NCBI RefSeq assembly: GCF_009834805.1
Contig: NZ_WVHO01000010.1
Location: forward strand, 397,109 to 461,108
Direction of reading: 5' to 3'
DNA: 64,000 nt
From: Saccharibacter sp. 17.LH.SD
Lineage (GTDB): Bacteria > Pseudomonadota > Alphaproteobacteria > Acetobacterales > Acetobacteraceae
Position numbers and translations under genes: made by a program. Below are positions 27,002-35,558 of the stretch, piece after piece (positions within the stretch are counted from its first letter, which is position 1; every line of letters starts with the position of its first letter). Under the pieces are notes generated by a model. It made no database searches and had not been told where the DNA came from. It saw only the letters and a list, made by a program, of their open reading frames with translations.

Positions 27002-30000
27002 TTATCTTGCCTCCATCCTAGGTAAAGCCTTCACAATCTTCATCGTCTCCAGAGACACCGTCACAACCTTTAGGAACAATTCCAACGGATAACGAGGGTT
27101 GTGCATTTCTTCGATGGCCCAACGGTTAGCATCGTTGGTGATGCCGCTTTTTTGGTCTGTGCTGATGCATTGCCGCTCTATAACCCAATCTAAGGCAGGC
27201 TTGCCATTGATGATATAATCATAGGCTTCTAGTGGAATATTGGTGACCGTTACGTAAGGATTATAAATGAGCATTGTGCGGTCTTTTTCCCTCGCTTTGC
27301 CATCTTTTTTAGAAGCATAAGCCATTTGTTCTACACGGAAAGTTTCCTCGGCACTTCCCGCATTTTTTATCTGCACGTTCTCATTCTTTTCTGGGTCATA
27401 ATATGGCTCTTGCGCATCATACTCGGTATGCAACGTGGCTAACTTGCGCCCCGCTTGGGAAAACTGTGTAAACGCCTCCCATGTTTTGACGCGTGGAATG
27501 CGCGGGAGTTCTTTACTCAGAGACGTTGCGTATTTCTGACGATACTCAGGAGAATGCAGCAATCCATATACATAGAAGAACACATCCTCTTTACTGATCT
27601 CTTTCCCTGGATAGGCTTCCTGGAAATACGCTAGCCCGGAATCAGTTAGGGCGTATTTTCGGCGATAGCCGTTATGTAAAGAACCTGCACTGTTCCCCTG
27701 GGTGAGCAGGTTACCTTGCCCGCCTTGTTCTGTTTCTTCTTTTTCATACACGTAGAGTGAGAAGCATTGGGTACCCGTAGCCGCTCCCAATATACTAAGA
27801 TCAGGCAATTCATTCACAATAAAACAAGCAAAACGCGCTACTCCTGTACCCGTCACACAAACCGCCAAATTTTCAGCTTGTGCGTAAGGAAAGAGTCTAG
27901 GCTGTTGGCTCATATCCTCATTCAGGCGTCGCCCAAAGAAAAGATGCTCTTTTGTAAAAGGACGATAACTACCAACCCTTATCACCCCATCATCATAGGA
28001 CAACGGCTTATTGTACACCGCATCCCGCCGAATAGCCCGCGTCCAACTCATTACTTGTGATTGAAATACCGGTGATTTTTTTAGCTCCTCTTCGAGCCTC
28101 TCTCTGTTTTGCCCTAAACCAAATCCATGCAAGCGCTGGCGTTCTTGCTCATAGCATTCCACCATAGCGTGCACATTTTTTTCAATTACTTTTTGTGAAA
28201 AATTCCAAACCCAAGGGTCTCTCCCTGTTCCCAGTCCACGAGAATACAATCCAAAGAGCGTCTCTTCCTTTTGCCCTTTCTTGCTCCCCATAGAGATAAA
28301 TTCAGAGAAGCTCTCATCCCGTTGGTTAATCCATTCATGATGTTGGTTCGGGACAACTTCCTGCCATAACCCTTCTTTCTCAATCCCTTCTACAGATTGG
28401 AACATACCCAACTTCGCAAGTTTTTGCTCACGCGTTAGGTAATCCCCAATATCGTGGAAGAAAATTTTTCCACGAATTACCGAATTAGGGTTTTTCACCA
28501 AGATGGAGATAGCGATAGGCGAACGACTGCCTTCCCCGAAAATCTTTCCTCCTTCTTTTCGTGATAGTTCGCCAGATGTGCGCTGATTTCCTCTCAAATG
28601 AAACACGTAGAGATCAGAGAATTCTTCCGCCAAACATTTCCTTACACCAGCAGCAGCCGCGCCTTCTAAAAAACCGGCTCCACTGACAAAGCCTATGACG
28701 CCCTGTTGATCAATACGATCAGATGACCAGCGCAAAGCACGAATATAGGAATCATAAAGAGAATTTTTATTTGTCGATTGCGAGAATTGTACATAGCTCT
28801 CAGCAATAGCCTTATCCAAGCGCGGGTATTTCACCAGTTCCGTGCCATCACCCGCTTTCGTGGCACCCGATGAATAAGGCGGATTAGCAAAAATCACGCG
28901 AATATTTCTGTCATCAGCTTCGCGACGAATACGATCAGCATTGCCACGCATACCTGCCAGACGTTCAAGGTCTTTATTGTCCAGCATGAAAGTGTCGGTA
29001 AACACGCCACCATTAAAAGGCGTCCACTCTCCCGTAATGCGGGCATATTCAGTCTCGATATTAATGGTCGCAATATAATAGGTCAGCAACATAATCTCAT
29101 TCGCCCAGATCATGCCGCTTTCATATTTCTCTTTCACCTGCTCAGGTGACAGAATCCCTGAGGCTAACAAACGAGTTACAAAAGTCCCCGTGCCAGTAAA
29201 AGGGTCGAGCACATGCACATTGTCTGCCCCCATGCCATGGCCAAAGTTCTTCTGCATCACCGCTTCTATGGAATGCAAAATAAAGTCTACCACCTCTATA
29301 GGCGTGTACACCACACCAAAGGCCTTAGCATCGCGTGGAAAGGCGTTTTTAATGAACTTTTCATAGAGTGTTTTGATAAGTTTTTGCCGACCGACAGCAT
29401 TCATCCCCCTAACAGAACGCTGCACTTCATCCCAAAATTCCTTGAGTTCCACCCCTTCAAATTGGGCAAGCCCAGCGTCACGAAAAGCTTGAACACATGG
29501 CTCAAGCTCACGTGCAACGGGATTCTTCTCCGTTCGATTGGCTTCACCATCACCAAACAACGCTTCAAAAAGTGGCATGGTAACGATGTGCTGTGCCAGC
29601 ATTCCTGTAAGCTGCTCTTCAGACACAGCATTGTTTAACGTTTTACGAATATTCTTCAGTAAAGTTGAGAACGCCCGGCGGACATTATCATATTCTGAAT
29701 TTGCCGTGCTTTTACGCATGCGGGTAATTTCAGCAATGAGCTGTTGAGCGATAAAGCCTGCCTTCTTAGCCCATTCGTCCCAATAAACCCCACTACCCAA
29801 ACGCTTCACCAACCGTGCTCGTACTGCACCGCCAAAAGCATCTACCTCTTGGCGAATATGCTGTTCAAGCTCCAAATCAAGGTTTTGCGTGCCGTCCCCA
29901 TCCTGAGCAACGCGCTGCTGCTCTCTTTCTCGACGTTCTCTATTCCCTTTTGCTTGTGCTTCGCGCTCTGCCTGAGTGGCATCACTCCCCAACATATCCG

Positions 30001-32206
30001 TTCCGCCATCGGCAGCACGTTCTTCGTCCGTCTTCTTACGCTGTGGAAGTGCTGTAACAGTTAGCAGGTTAGTAATACGCCCCCGTGCCCCAATGGCTAC
30101 CTGGTTCGCATCCGCTTCTAATTGTGGATCATGCGAACGTAAAGCCGCAGCAATCTTCCATAAAGAAGCAAAGCCAGAGCCTCCAGCATCAAGATAGGTC
30201 TCAATCTCACTATCACGAACAAAATCAGGAATGATAATCGGGACAACAATATAGCCCAGCGACTTCCCTGGAGCTTTGCGCATCACTCGCCCAACGGACT
30301 GAATAATATCCGCTGTAGAGTTGCGCGGCGAAAGAAATAACACCGCATCTAGCGAGGGAACATCAATCCCTTCTGACAAGCACCGCACATTAGAGAGAAT
30401 ACGGGACGTTCCCTCCGGTGTCTCTGCCTTTAACCACCGTAAAGCTTCTTCACGCTCACTTCCTGACATAGAACCATCAACATGCCGCGCCTCTGCCTGT
30501 TTGTCCGTCAAGCCATTCTCTTGATCGTAAAGATTAGCCACATGAGAAAAAACACGAGCAATTTTTTTAGAAGACACAAGCGGCGTCTGTTCTTCAATCG
30601 CACCACAAAACGCTACAGCCCGCTTCATTTGTTGAGGAATAGGCTTGTCAGTCTCTTCAGCCTCACTCTCTACGGCGAGATCATGACCTAACATCGCACG
30701 CCAACAACCAATAATACGTGACGCATCATCAAGATGCACACGTGCTTGTTCTTCCTCGTCCTTCAGCTTCCCGCCTTGTTTACGTCCTTTCTTCTTAGCC
30801 CTCTCGTCTACCTTTGCTTCTGACGCTTGGCGGTCTGTCTCATCTTCTGAACTCGCGAGTATTTTCCGGACATCACTTTGCTGAATACGGAGCACAACGA
30901 GGCGATAGTCACATAGATGCCCATCATCCACGGCTTGACGGAAACTATAGGCAAAGACTACAGGCCCATAAGTCCTCTCATCATCCATGGACGCCAATAC
31001 CATGGATTGCTGACTGGCCTTGTTCTTTGTACCCTCTGCGTAAATACGCGGCGTTGCCGTCATATAAAGACGATGCTTTGCATGCAAATAATCCGCATCA
31101 TGCACTGCCTGGAACACACCGGGGTCGTCCCCTTCTTCAACAAGTCCCGTAGTACGATGTGCCTCATCACAAATCACCAAATCAAATGCAGGCAATCCAT
31201 GCGCACATTTCTGCGCCTCATGCACAACCGCAATTGATTGATAAGTAGCAAAGATGACTGTCATACCCGACTTCTGGACCCGTTGACCGCTCTGGAAAGA
31301 GCGCACTAACGAAGCAGGGTCTGTCGTTGCAGGATAAGATAAGGTCTGGATAACAAAACGTGCTCCCTCCTCATCTACCACACGCTTACCGGTATCCGAA
31401 TCTGAACAGACAACATAAGGTGTAATGGGCAAGCTGGTCTTATTTGTCCATGAATCAAGCGTCTGCTGCACCAATCCAAGTGACGGAGCCAAAAATAAAA
31501 CTGTCTTCCCATCGCCCGCAATTTTCTCTGCAATAGCCAACGAAGTTAGCGTCTTCCCGGTACCACAAGCCATATGAAGCTGAGCGCGCGCCTTCTTTTG
31601 CTCACGGAACGCGCCATAACATGCCAGCACAGCCGACTGCTGATAATCACGTAATGAAAGAGGCTCTCTCGCACCGTCTGTTAAAAGAGCCTCTTCTGGT
31701 AGATAATGCGCCCAATCAAAGCCACTTTCTTCAAGTGCCTGATGATCAATAATAATCAGTTTATTTTCATAGGCTGTTTTTTGGGCATTCCCTCCTAGAG
31801 GAGCCGTTGTAATGAGCAATCGCTCTGAAAAACCATTCTCTCTCAAAGGACTAGCAGAAATAAATGAATCTATTTCCTTCTTAGAGATACGTGCGCCCGA
31901 CGTAAAAAATTTACACTGTATCGCAACGTTACGCCCATCATGACAAACGCCAACAAGATCAATACCTGTATCCCGTCCGTCTGAAATACGCTCCCCATGG
32001 TCTATCGCCCAGTCCCTGTACGTCTTAACCGCCTTAAACAGAACAACCCAACGAGGGCTATTTTTTAAATAAATAAGACATAATTTTTCAAAATTCGTTC
32101 CCCGATCTCTATTCGTCGGGGACGAGACGTCAATCCAATTTAATACATTTTCAAAAGGAGAGCCCTGAGAATCTGAAACGGCAGAAACAACATTATTCTC
32201 AGGCAT
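27002..32206 (-). CDS. Type ISP-like single-chain restriction-modification enzyme
   Basis: The protein has 1734 residues from ATG 32206, with AAAAGG about 10 nt before it; a TTG at 32230 would add 8. The order matches Type ISP enzymes such as LlaBIII. An N-terminal Mrr-like nuclease has GIDLVG and AIQCKFF as the PD-(D/E)xK core. An SF2 translocase has MACGTGKT near residue 220, ICDEAHRT near 350, and QSVGRVMRKAPGK. An adenine methyltransferase follows with VLDPFTGTGTFVTRLL near 1005 and NPPYSSG near 1115. A C-terminal target-recognition region completes it. One chain thus methylates, moves along DNA and cuts. It forms an operon with the unknown gene downstream and is the main defence cargo of the island. 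No frame break is seen. Confidence 0.92.
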   Translation of the reverse strand: MPENNVVSAVSDSQGSPFENVLNWIDVSSPTNRDRGTNFEKLCLIYLKNSPRWVVLFKAVKTYRDWAIDHGERISDGRDTGIDLVGVCHDGRNVAIQCKFFTSGARISKKEIDSFISASPLRENGFSERLLITTAPLGGNAQKTAYENKLIIIDHQALEESGFDWAHYLPEEALLTDGAREPLSLRDYQQSAVLACYGAFREQKKARAQLHMACGTGKTLTSLAIAEKIAGDGKTVLFLAPSLGLVQQTLDSWTNKTSLPITPYVVCSDSDTGKRVVDEEGARFVIQTLSYPATTDPASLVRSFQSGQRVQKSGMTVIFATYQSIAVVHEAQKCAHGLPAFDLVICDEAHRTTGLVEEGDDPGVFQAVHDADYLHAKHRLYMTATPRIYAEGTKNKASQQSMVLASMDDERTYGPVVFAYSFRQAVDDGHLCDYRLVVLRIQQSDVRKILASSEDETDRQASEAKVDERAKKKGRKQGGKLKDEEEQARVHLDDASRIIGCWRAMLGHDLAVESEAEETDKPIPQQMKRAVAFCGAIEEQTPLVSSKKIARVFSHVANLYDQENGLTDKQAEARHVDGSMSGSEREEALRWLKAETPEGTSRILSNVRCLSEGIDVPSLDAVLFLSPRNSTADIIQSVGRVMRKAPGKSLGYIVVPIIIPDFVRDSEIETYLDAGGSGFASLWKIAAALRSHDPQLEADANQVAIGARGRITNLLTVTALPQRKKTDEERAADGGTDMLGSDATQAEREAQAKGNRERREREQQRVAQDGDGTQNLDLELEQHIRQEVDAFGGAVRARLVKRLGSGVYWDEWAKKAGFIAQQLIAEITRMRKSTANSEYDNVRRAFSTLLKNIRKTLNNAVSEEQLTGMLAQHIVTMPLFEALFGDGEANRTEKNPVARELEPCVQAFRDAGLAQFEGVELKEFWDEVQRSVRGMNAVGRQKLIKTLYEKFIKNAFPRDAKAFGVVYTPIEVVDFILHSIEAVMQKNFGHGMGADNVHVLDPFTGTGTFVTRLLASGILSPEQVKEKYESGMIWANEIMLLTYYIATINIETEYARITGEWTPFNGGVFTDTFMLDNKDLERLAGMRGNADRIRREADDRNIRVIFANPPYSSGATKAGDGTELVKYPRLDKAIAESYVQFSQSTNKNSLYDSYIRALRWSSDRIDQQGVIGFVSGAGFLEGAAAAGVRKCLAEEFSDLYVFHLRGNQRTSGELSRKEGGKIFGEGSRSPIAISILVKNPNSVIRGKIFFHDIGDYLTREQKLAKLGMFQSVEGIEKEGLWQEVVPNQHHEWINQRDESFSEFISMGSKKGQKEETLFGLYSRGLGTGRDPWVWNFSQKVIEKNVHAMVECYEQERQRLHGFGLGQNRERLEEELKKSPVFQSQVMSWTRAIRRDAVYNKPLSYDDGVIRVGSYRPFTKEHLFFGRRLNEDMSQQPRLFPYAQAENLAVCVTGTGVARFACFIVNELPDLSILGAATGTQCFSLYVYEKEETEQGGQGNLLTQGNSAGSLHNGYRRKYALTDSGLAYFQEAYPGKEISKEDVFFYVYGLLHSPEYRQKYATSLSKELPRIPRVKTWEAFTQFSQAGRKLATLHTEYDAQEPYYDPEKNENVQIKNAGSAEETFRVEQMAYASKKDGKAREKDRTMLIYNPYVTVTNIPLEAYDYIINGKPALDWVIERQCISTDQKSGITNDANRWAIEEMHNPRYPLELFLKVVTVSLETMKIVKALPRMEAR

Positions 32207-32383
32207 AAGGAGCGACCTTTTAATAAGCAATCACAATAACAGTGCCATTATATAGCCACATCCAATATCTGACGAGACGCCATGGGAATGAAAAACTTTC
32301 TCTAATAATGTCCGTTATAAAAGCCGCCCCCCTCATTTTCCCGTTGGTCCATGAGGGATGGGGGCATGACACAAACGCAGTTA

Positions 32384-32995
32384 TTAACGATCCATCTCAT
32401 CCGGTGGGAAAGGAACAGGTGGCGGCAAAGGCTCCTGCGAAAGCGTCTCCTTTCTCCGAATTTTTAAGCGTTTGTGATGATGCAAAAGCGATGACCCAGA
32501 AACAGAAACTTGATGAAAACGCGATGCACCCATCGGTGTATTGTTTGGTGCATCATAGGGATTTCTGTAACCCACGCTACCTGTATGCGGATTGATGTTC
32601 CCTCTCGTGCTCCAATTATTCAACTTTGTTTTATCCGGATTAGTTGAATAATGACCAGCTACATAGGTACCGTCCCGCCGCATATATGATCGGGTATAAT
32701 GCTCACCAGGATAGGGTAAAAACCCTCCCTGTCGAGCAGCAAAAGCTCTTTCACTACGAGCGTCCATCGGTGGGCTTGTCGCTATGCTAGTATTAGCACC
32801 GGGACAGATACCTTGGAATGAACAAGAAAGGCTCTGCCCAATACCCAGCCCCTGCATGACATTTTGTCCCATAGTCCCTGCACTTCCTCCTCCCCACGGA
32901 AGATTGGGATTAGGCCCAAAGGAATAAGGAGCGGCTAATACTGGCATCGAGTAACAAGAAGAAAATCCTATGAGAATCACCAATATTCTTTTCAT
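32384..32995 (-). CDS. exported protein with YSTNPD/NNWSTRGN motif
   Basis: The 203-residue protein has a signal peptide (ILVILIGFSSCYSMPVLA). Its middle part reads MRRDGTYVAGHYSTNPDK and then LNNWSTRGNINPHTG, a motif known from many small exported proteins of proteobacterial accessory regions. The C-terminus (about 160-203) is basic and then proline-rich. The ribosome-binding site AGGGGG is well placed. Function is unknown. It heads away from the restriction gene on the same strand and may be part of a separate three-gene cassette with the next two genes. Confidence 0.6.
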   Translation of the reverse strand: MKRILVILIGFSSCYSMPVLAAPYSFGPNPNLPWGGGSAGTMGQNVMQGLGIGQSLSCSFQGICPGANTSIATSPPMDARSERAFAARQGGFLPYPGEHYTRSYMRRDGTYVAGHYSTNPDKTKLNNWSTRGNINPHTGSVGYRNPYDAPNNTPMGASRFHQVSVSGSSLLHHHKRLKIRRKETLSQEPLPPPVPFPPDEMDR

Positions 32996-33007
32996 AAGAA
33001 TAACCCC

Positions 33008-33397
33008 CTATAGGATGCTCTTTTTGTGCGCAATAATACGATCTATTATTTTCATCGCAAGAACTGTATGATTGTATATTTCTTTATAATACTCGTTATA
33101 TACAGACCCATTCCCTTTTTGCATTTCTTTTCTTACTTTATTGTAAACGACAATTAGAGCTTTTTGTGCGTATTGAAATGCTTCTACGCTCAACGTCACA
33201 TTAACTGAAGACACCCCTCTACCGTACCAAATTCTGGCCCCTTCTGCTCTACCAGCAACAGAAGCCCAAGATAATTTACTCCAAATGCCTTGATTAACAT
33301 TTTTAAACATTTCAGATAATCTCGCTATTTCAAATAATATTACAGGAACCGTTTCCATAAGCTCATTGCTAATTGGGGCATTCTTTGAAGTCATCAT
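33008..33397 (-). CDS. unknown small helical protein
   Basis: The 129-residue protein has a strong AGGAGG ribosome-binding site just before ATGATG. It appears all-helical with no signal or membrane segment. Recognisable features are limited to a VPVILFEIARLSEMFK helix and a KALIVVYNKVRKEMQKG stretch. It ends 13 bp before the exported-protein gene. No family recognised. Confidence 0.5.
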   Translation of the reverse strand: MMTSKNAPISNELMETVPVILFEIARLSEMFKNVNQGIWSKLSWASVAGRAEGARIWYGRGVSSVNVTLSVEAFQYAQKALIVVYNKVRKEMQKGNGSVYNEYYKEIYNHTVLAMKIIDRIIAHKKSIL

Positions 33398-33453
33398 AAC
33401 CTCCTGATGAGTAATAACACCGTTATTCTTTTTCGGGATAATCCACTGATTTT

Positions 33454-33729
33454 TTATTGTGCTCTGCTCAGAAACTCATTCACCATATGAGGCAAGACAA
33501 AGAGCAATCCAGGACAAGCAATTAAAACTCCACCCCACCAAGGCCAACCTAAAACATTCACAGCCCCCAAATAACTTCCGATAACTATCACAATGGAAGT
33601 ACGAAAAAAGAAAGCTATCCCAAGAGAAATTAAAGTAAAAAAAATTCCTATTGAGGCTTGAAGACCAACAAAGCTTAGGCACAAATCGTAAATACCTAAC
33701 GCTGCAAACCCTAAGAACAGAAGCGGCAT
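33454..33729 (-). CDS. small membrane protein, unknown
   Basis: The 91-residue protein is mostly hydrophobic, with about three membrane segments (around residues 3-22, 25-45 and 50-80). GAGGGG precedes the ATG. It lies 56 bp upstream of the next unknown gene on the same strand. No family recognised. Confidence 0.5.
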   Translation of the reverse strand: MPLLFLGFAALGIYDLCLSFVGLQASIGIFFTLISLGIAFFFRTSIVIVIGSYLGAVNVLGWPWWGGVLIACPGLLFVLPHMVNEFLSRAQ

Positions 33730-33961
33730 ATTTGTCCCCTCATTTACACATAATCTCTATTTATTCACGCTACTGGGGAGGAGATTAGGAACTTATTCTT
33801 TAAGTCCACAAAGCCCCTTATTTCATTTTCGTTGAGAAACAATGATTCATCGCTTCTCTTCAATCCATGAAAGCTATTCATCCCAAGCTGTGTCATTAAC
33901 AAATATCCTATTTTGGGATATTTTCCAATCTCTTTTTTACAGGGCCTTTTGGGAGGCCCTT

Positions 33962-34186
33962 GTGAAATCTATTTTTTCTGATCGTTATACCAAAATGCTG
34001 CAACTTCTCATTACAGCACGAAAGGAGAAATCCCTGACACAAGTAGAGTTAGCCTTACAGCTTAAGAGACCCCAATCCTTTGTCTCAAAATATGAGCTCG
34101 GGGAAAGGCGTATTGATGTCATCGAATTTATTATGATCTGTGAGGCAATCTCGGCTGATCCTTGTGCCATCATCCGGCAACTCTAA
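33962..34186 (+). CDS. XRE-family DNA-binding regulator
   Basis: The 74-residue protein starts from GTG 33962, chosen for the GGAGG 5 nt upstream and for the usual opening of the family ([21 protein letters not shown]). The helix-turn-helix is [21 protein letters not shown], followed by [17 protein letters not shown]. These small regulators commonly act as repressors of the element that carries them. It is the last gene before the right-end arm repeat and tRNA-Arg. Confidence 0.8.
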   Translation: MKSIFSDRYTKMLQLLITARKEKSLTQVELALQLKRPQSFVSKYELGERRIDVIEFIMICEAISADPCAIIRQL

Positions 34187-34240
34187 TCAAACACCTAAAA
34201 AACCATATGGGCTAAAACGGCGTGCCTATGCGCTGTTTTT

Positions 34241-34265
34241 TGTTCCCTATACGTTCCCTATGGAG
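34241..34265 (+). repeat. right copy of putative integrase arm-type repeat
   Basis: TGTTCCCTATACGTTCCCTA and five more bases (25 bp), matching 20911-20935 with two mismatches in direct orientation. It sits about 57 bp inside the right 46-bp core repeat, consistent with an integrase arm site. Confidence 0.6.
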
Positions 34266-34321
34266 AGAAATACCTTAATTTTCGGGGGAAGGAAATGTTC
34301 AAAAAATCGCAGTTTCTTATG

Positions 34322-34367
34322 TGGTGCGCCCTGCTGGATTCGAACCAGCGACCCACAGCTTAGAAGG
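34322..34367 (-). repeat. attR: core repeat within intact tRNA-Arg
   Basis: Forty-six bases identical to 20736-20781. Covers the tRNA from its CCA end to the anticodon loop. Confidence 0.88.
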
Positions 34368-34398
34368 CTGTTGCTCTATCCAGCTGAGCTAAGGGCGC
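34322..34398 (-). tRNA. tRNA-Arg(TCT)
   Basis: Folds as a full cloverleaf: acceptor GCGCCCT/AGGGCGC, anticodon stem ACAGC/GCTGT with loop CTTCTAA (anticodon TCT), and T-arm GCTGG TTCGAAT CCAGC. The CCA is encoded. Target site of the integrative element. Confidence 0.95.
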
Positions 34399-34418
34399 TC
34401 TGCCTTCATAACACTGCG

Positions 34419-34495
34419 TGGTCGGGGCGCCCGGACTCGAACCGGGGGCCTCTTGTACCCAAAACAAGCGCGCTACCAGGCTGCGCCACGCCCCG
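34419..34495 (-). tRNA. tRNA-Pro(TGG)
   Basis: Acceptor CGGGGCG/CGCCCCG, anticodon stem CTTGT/ACAAG with loop TTTGGGT (anticodon TGG), T-loop TTCGAGT, encoded CCA. Lies 20 bp upstream of tRNA-Arg on the same strand, so the two are likely co-transcribed. Confidence 0.95.
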
Positions 34496-34527
34496 ACGAC
34501 TTGAGGGACACTAGTCTTATTGATCTG

Positions 34528-34554
34528 AATAGGCAAGAGGCTTTCTCGCCTATT
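34528..34554. terminator. hairpin between gpt and the tRNA pair
   Basis: AATAGGC (34528-34534) pairs with GCCTATT (34548-34554), with further partial pairing inside. A T-run follows on the plus strand. It lies just after the 3' end of gpt on the minus strand; direction is uncertain. Confidence 0.45.
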
Positions 34555-34574
34555 TTTCATTTTTTTTGAAAAAC

Positions 34575-35087
34575 TTAGCGTTGCTCACCACGAATTAACG
34601 GTGGAACAAACAATGGTGCCGTATCCCATGGGAACAATACCCACGTATCCTGCGCGACCTCAGTGACGAAATGGTCAGTAAAAGGCTTTCCATCGGGCTT
34701 CGCATAAAGACAAGCAAAAACCGCCTTAGGAAGCATTTCTCTTACATAGCGCGCTGTCACACCGGAATCGACAAGATCATCAACGATGAGGAACCCTTCC
34801 CCATCTCCAGCCGCAGTAGGCGCTTTTAAAAGTTTAGGCTCTTGCTGCGTGCCTTCTTCACCCTCGTAGCTTACAACGGAAACACTTTCAATTAAGCGGC
34901 ATCCCATTTCACGCCCTAAAATGGCGGCAGGAATTAACCCTCCACGTGTGATAGCGACCAATCCACGAAAAGGTGCATGTTGACGCATGAGAGCCGTCGC
35001 AAGGATACGCGCATCACGATGAAGCTGATCCCAGGTTACAGTGGCATAATTCACGGATTGCGGAGTAGGATTTTGTGCTGATGTCAT
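34575..35087 (-). CDS. gpt: xanthine(-guanine) phosphoribosyltransferase
   Basis: The 170-residue protein salvages xanthine/guanine to the nucleotide using PRPP. It has the PRTase PRPP-binding motif FLIVDDLVDSGVTARYV, the loop VAITRGGLIPAAIL, and the C-terminal LFPWDTAPLFVPP typical of Gpt. The ATG at 35087 is chosen because GAGAAG precedes it and the family begins near there; upstream codons to 35150 have no support. Size is slightly above the E. coli enzyme. Confidence 0.88.
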   Translation of the reverse strand: MTSAQNPTPQSVNYATVTWDQLHRDARILATALMRQHAPFRGLVAITRGGLIPAAILGREMGCRLIESVSVVSYEGEEGTQQEPKLLKAPTAAGDGEGFLIVDDLVDSGVTARYVREMLPKAVFACLYAKPDGKPFTDHFVTEVAQDTWVLFPWDTAPLFVPPLIRGEQR

Positions 35088-35169
35088 AATCTTCTCATCT
35101 GCACGCCGTGCAAAAATTTTGCAACTCGTCTTTACAGGACGGCATAACAAAAATGGGAAGATAACAAAA

Positions 35170-35193
35170 AAGCCTAAGCTTACGCCCAGGCTT
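35170..35193 (-). terminator. terminator of tRNA-Asn copy 1
   Basis: On the minus strand, AAGCCT and AGGCTT form a stem just after the tRNA, followed by TTTTTT. Present in both copies of the repeat. Confidence 0.7.
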
Positions 35194-35199
35194 ACAAAG

Positions 35200-35275
35200 T
35201 GGCTCCCGAAGTAGGACTCGAACCTACGACCCAGCGATTAACAGTCGCTTGCTCTACCAACTGAGCTATTCGGGA
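35200..35275 (-). tRNA. tRNA-Asn(GTT) copy 1
   Basis: Acceptor TCCCGAA/TTCGGGA, anticodon stem AGCGA/TCGCT with loop CTGTTAA (GTT), T-loop TTCGAGT, encoded CCA. Identical to copy 2. Confidence 0.95.
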
Positions 35276-35381
35276 TCAGCTGTGGGATCTTCTACCCAAA
35301 ACGAAGTTCCGGGTAAACCCCCTTCCCTACTGTTTTTTACAATCTTTTGGATAATCACTCTAAAATGGGAAGATAACAAAA

Positions 35382-35405
35382 AAGCCTAAGCTTACGCCCA
35401 GGCTT
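35382..35405 (-). terminator. terminator of tRNA-Asn copy 2
   Basis: Same hairpin plus T-run as in copy 1. Confidence 0.7.
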
Positions 35406-35411
35406 ACAAAG

Positions 35412-35487
35412 TGGCTCCCGAAGTAGGACTCGAACCTACGACCCAGCGATTAACAGTCGCTTGCTCTACCAACTGAGCTATTCGGGA
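35412..35487 (-). tRNA. tRNA-Asn(GTT) copy 2
   Basis: Identical in sequence to copy 1, with the same cloverleaf and encoded CCA. Confidence 0.95.
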
Positions 35488-35558
35488 TCAGCTGTGGGAT
35501 CTTCTACCCAAAATGAGACGCTAGGTAAACCCCTTCCCTCATAGAAAAACATATAAAT

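Larger units (their letters stand above)
20736..34367. mobile_element. integrative element in tRNA-Arg(TCT), satellite-like, with Type ISP defence cargo
   Basis: The element is bounded by a 46-bp perfect direct repeat (20736-20781 and 34322-34367) equal to the 3' half of tRNA-Arg. The match extends outward past the CCA to 67 bp (20715-20781 and 34301-34367) with two mismatches. The intact tRNA is at the right end. Contents in order: tyrosine integrase, an unknown gene, AlpA-like regulator, primase/VirE helicase, small coiled-coil protein, an unknown gene coupled to a Type ISP-like restriction enzyme, three unknown envelope or cytoplasmic genes, and an XRE regulator. The integrase lies at the end away from the intact tRNA. 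No capsid, terminase or conjugation genes are seen. Confidence 0.85.
35150..35301. repeat. 152-bp direct repeat, copy 1 (tRNA-Asn unit)
   Basis: Identical over all 152 bp to 35362-35513 at an offset of 212 bp. Each copy holds a tRNA-Asn gene and its terminator, so this is a recent tandem duplication. Confidence 0.92.
35362..35513. repeat. 152-bp direct repeat, copy 2 (tRNA-Asn unit)
   Basis: Second copy of the perfect 152-bp unit; the repeat ends at the base after which the two copies read C versus T. Confidence 0.92.

Noticed and set aside
32242..32595. Plus-strand gene opposite the exported island protein
   Set aside because: Shadow of the minus-strand gene, which has a signal peptide, known motif and strong ribosome-binding site.
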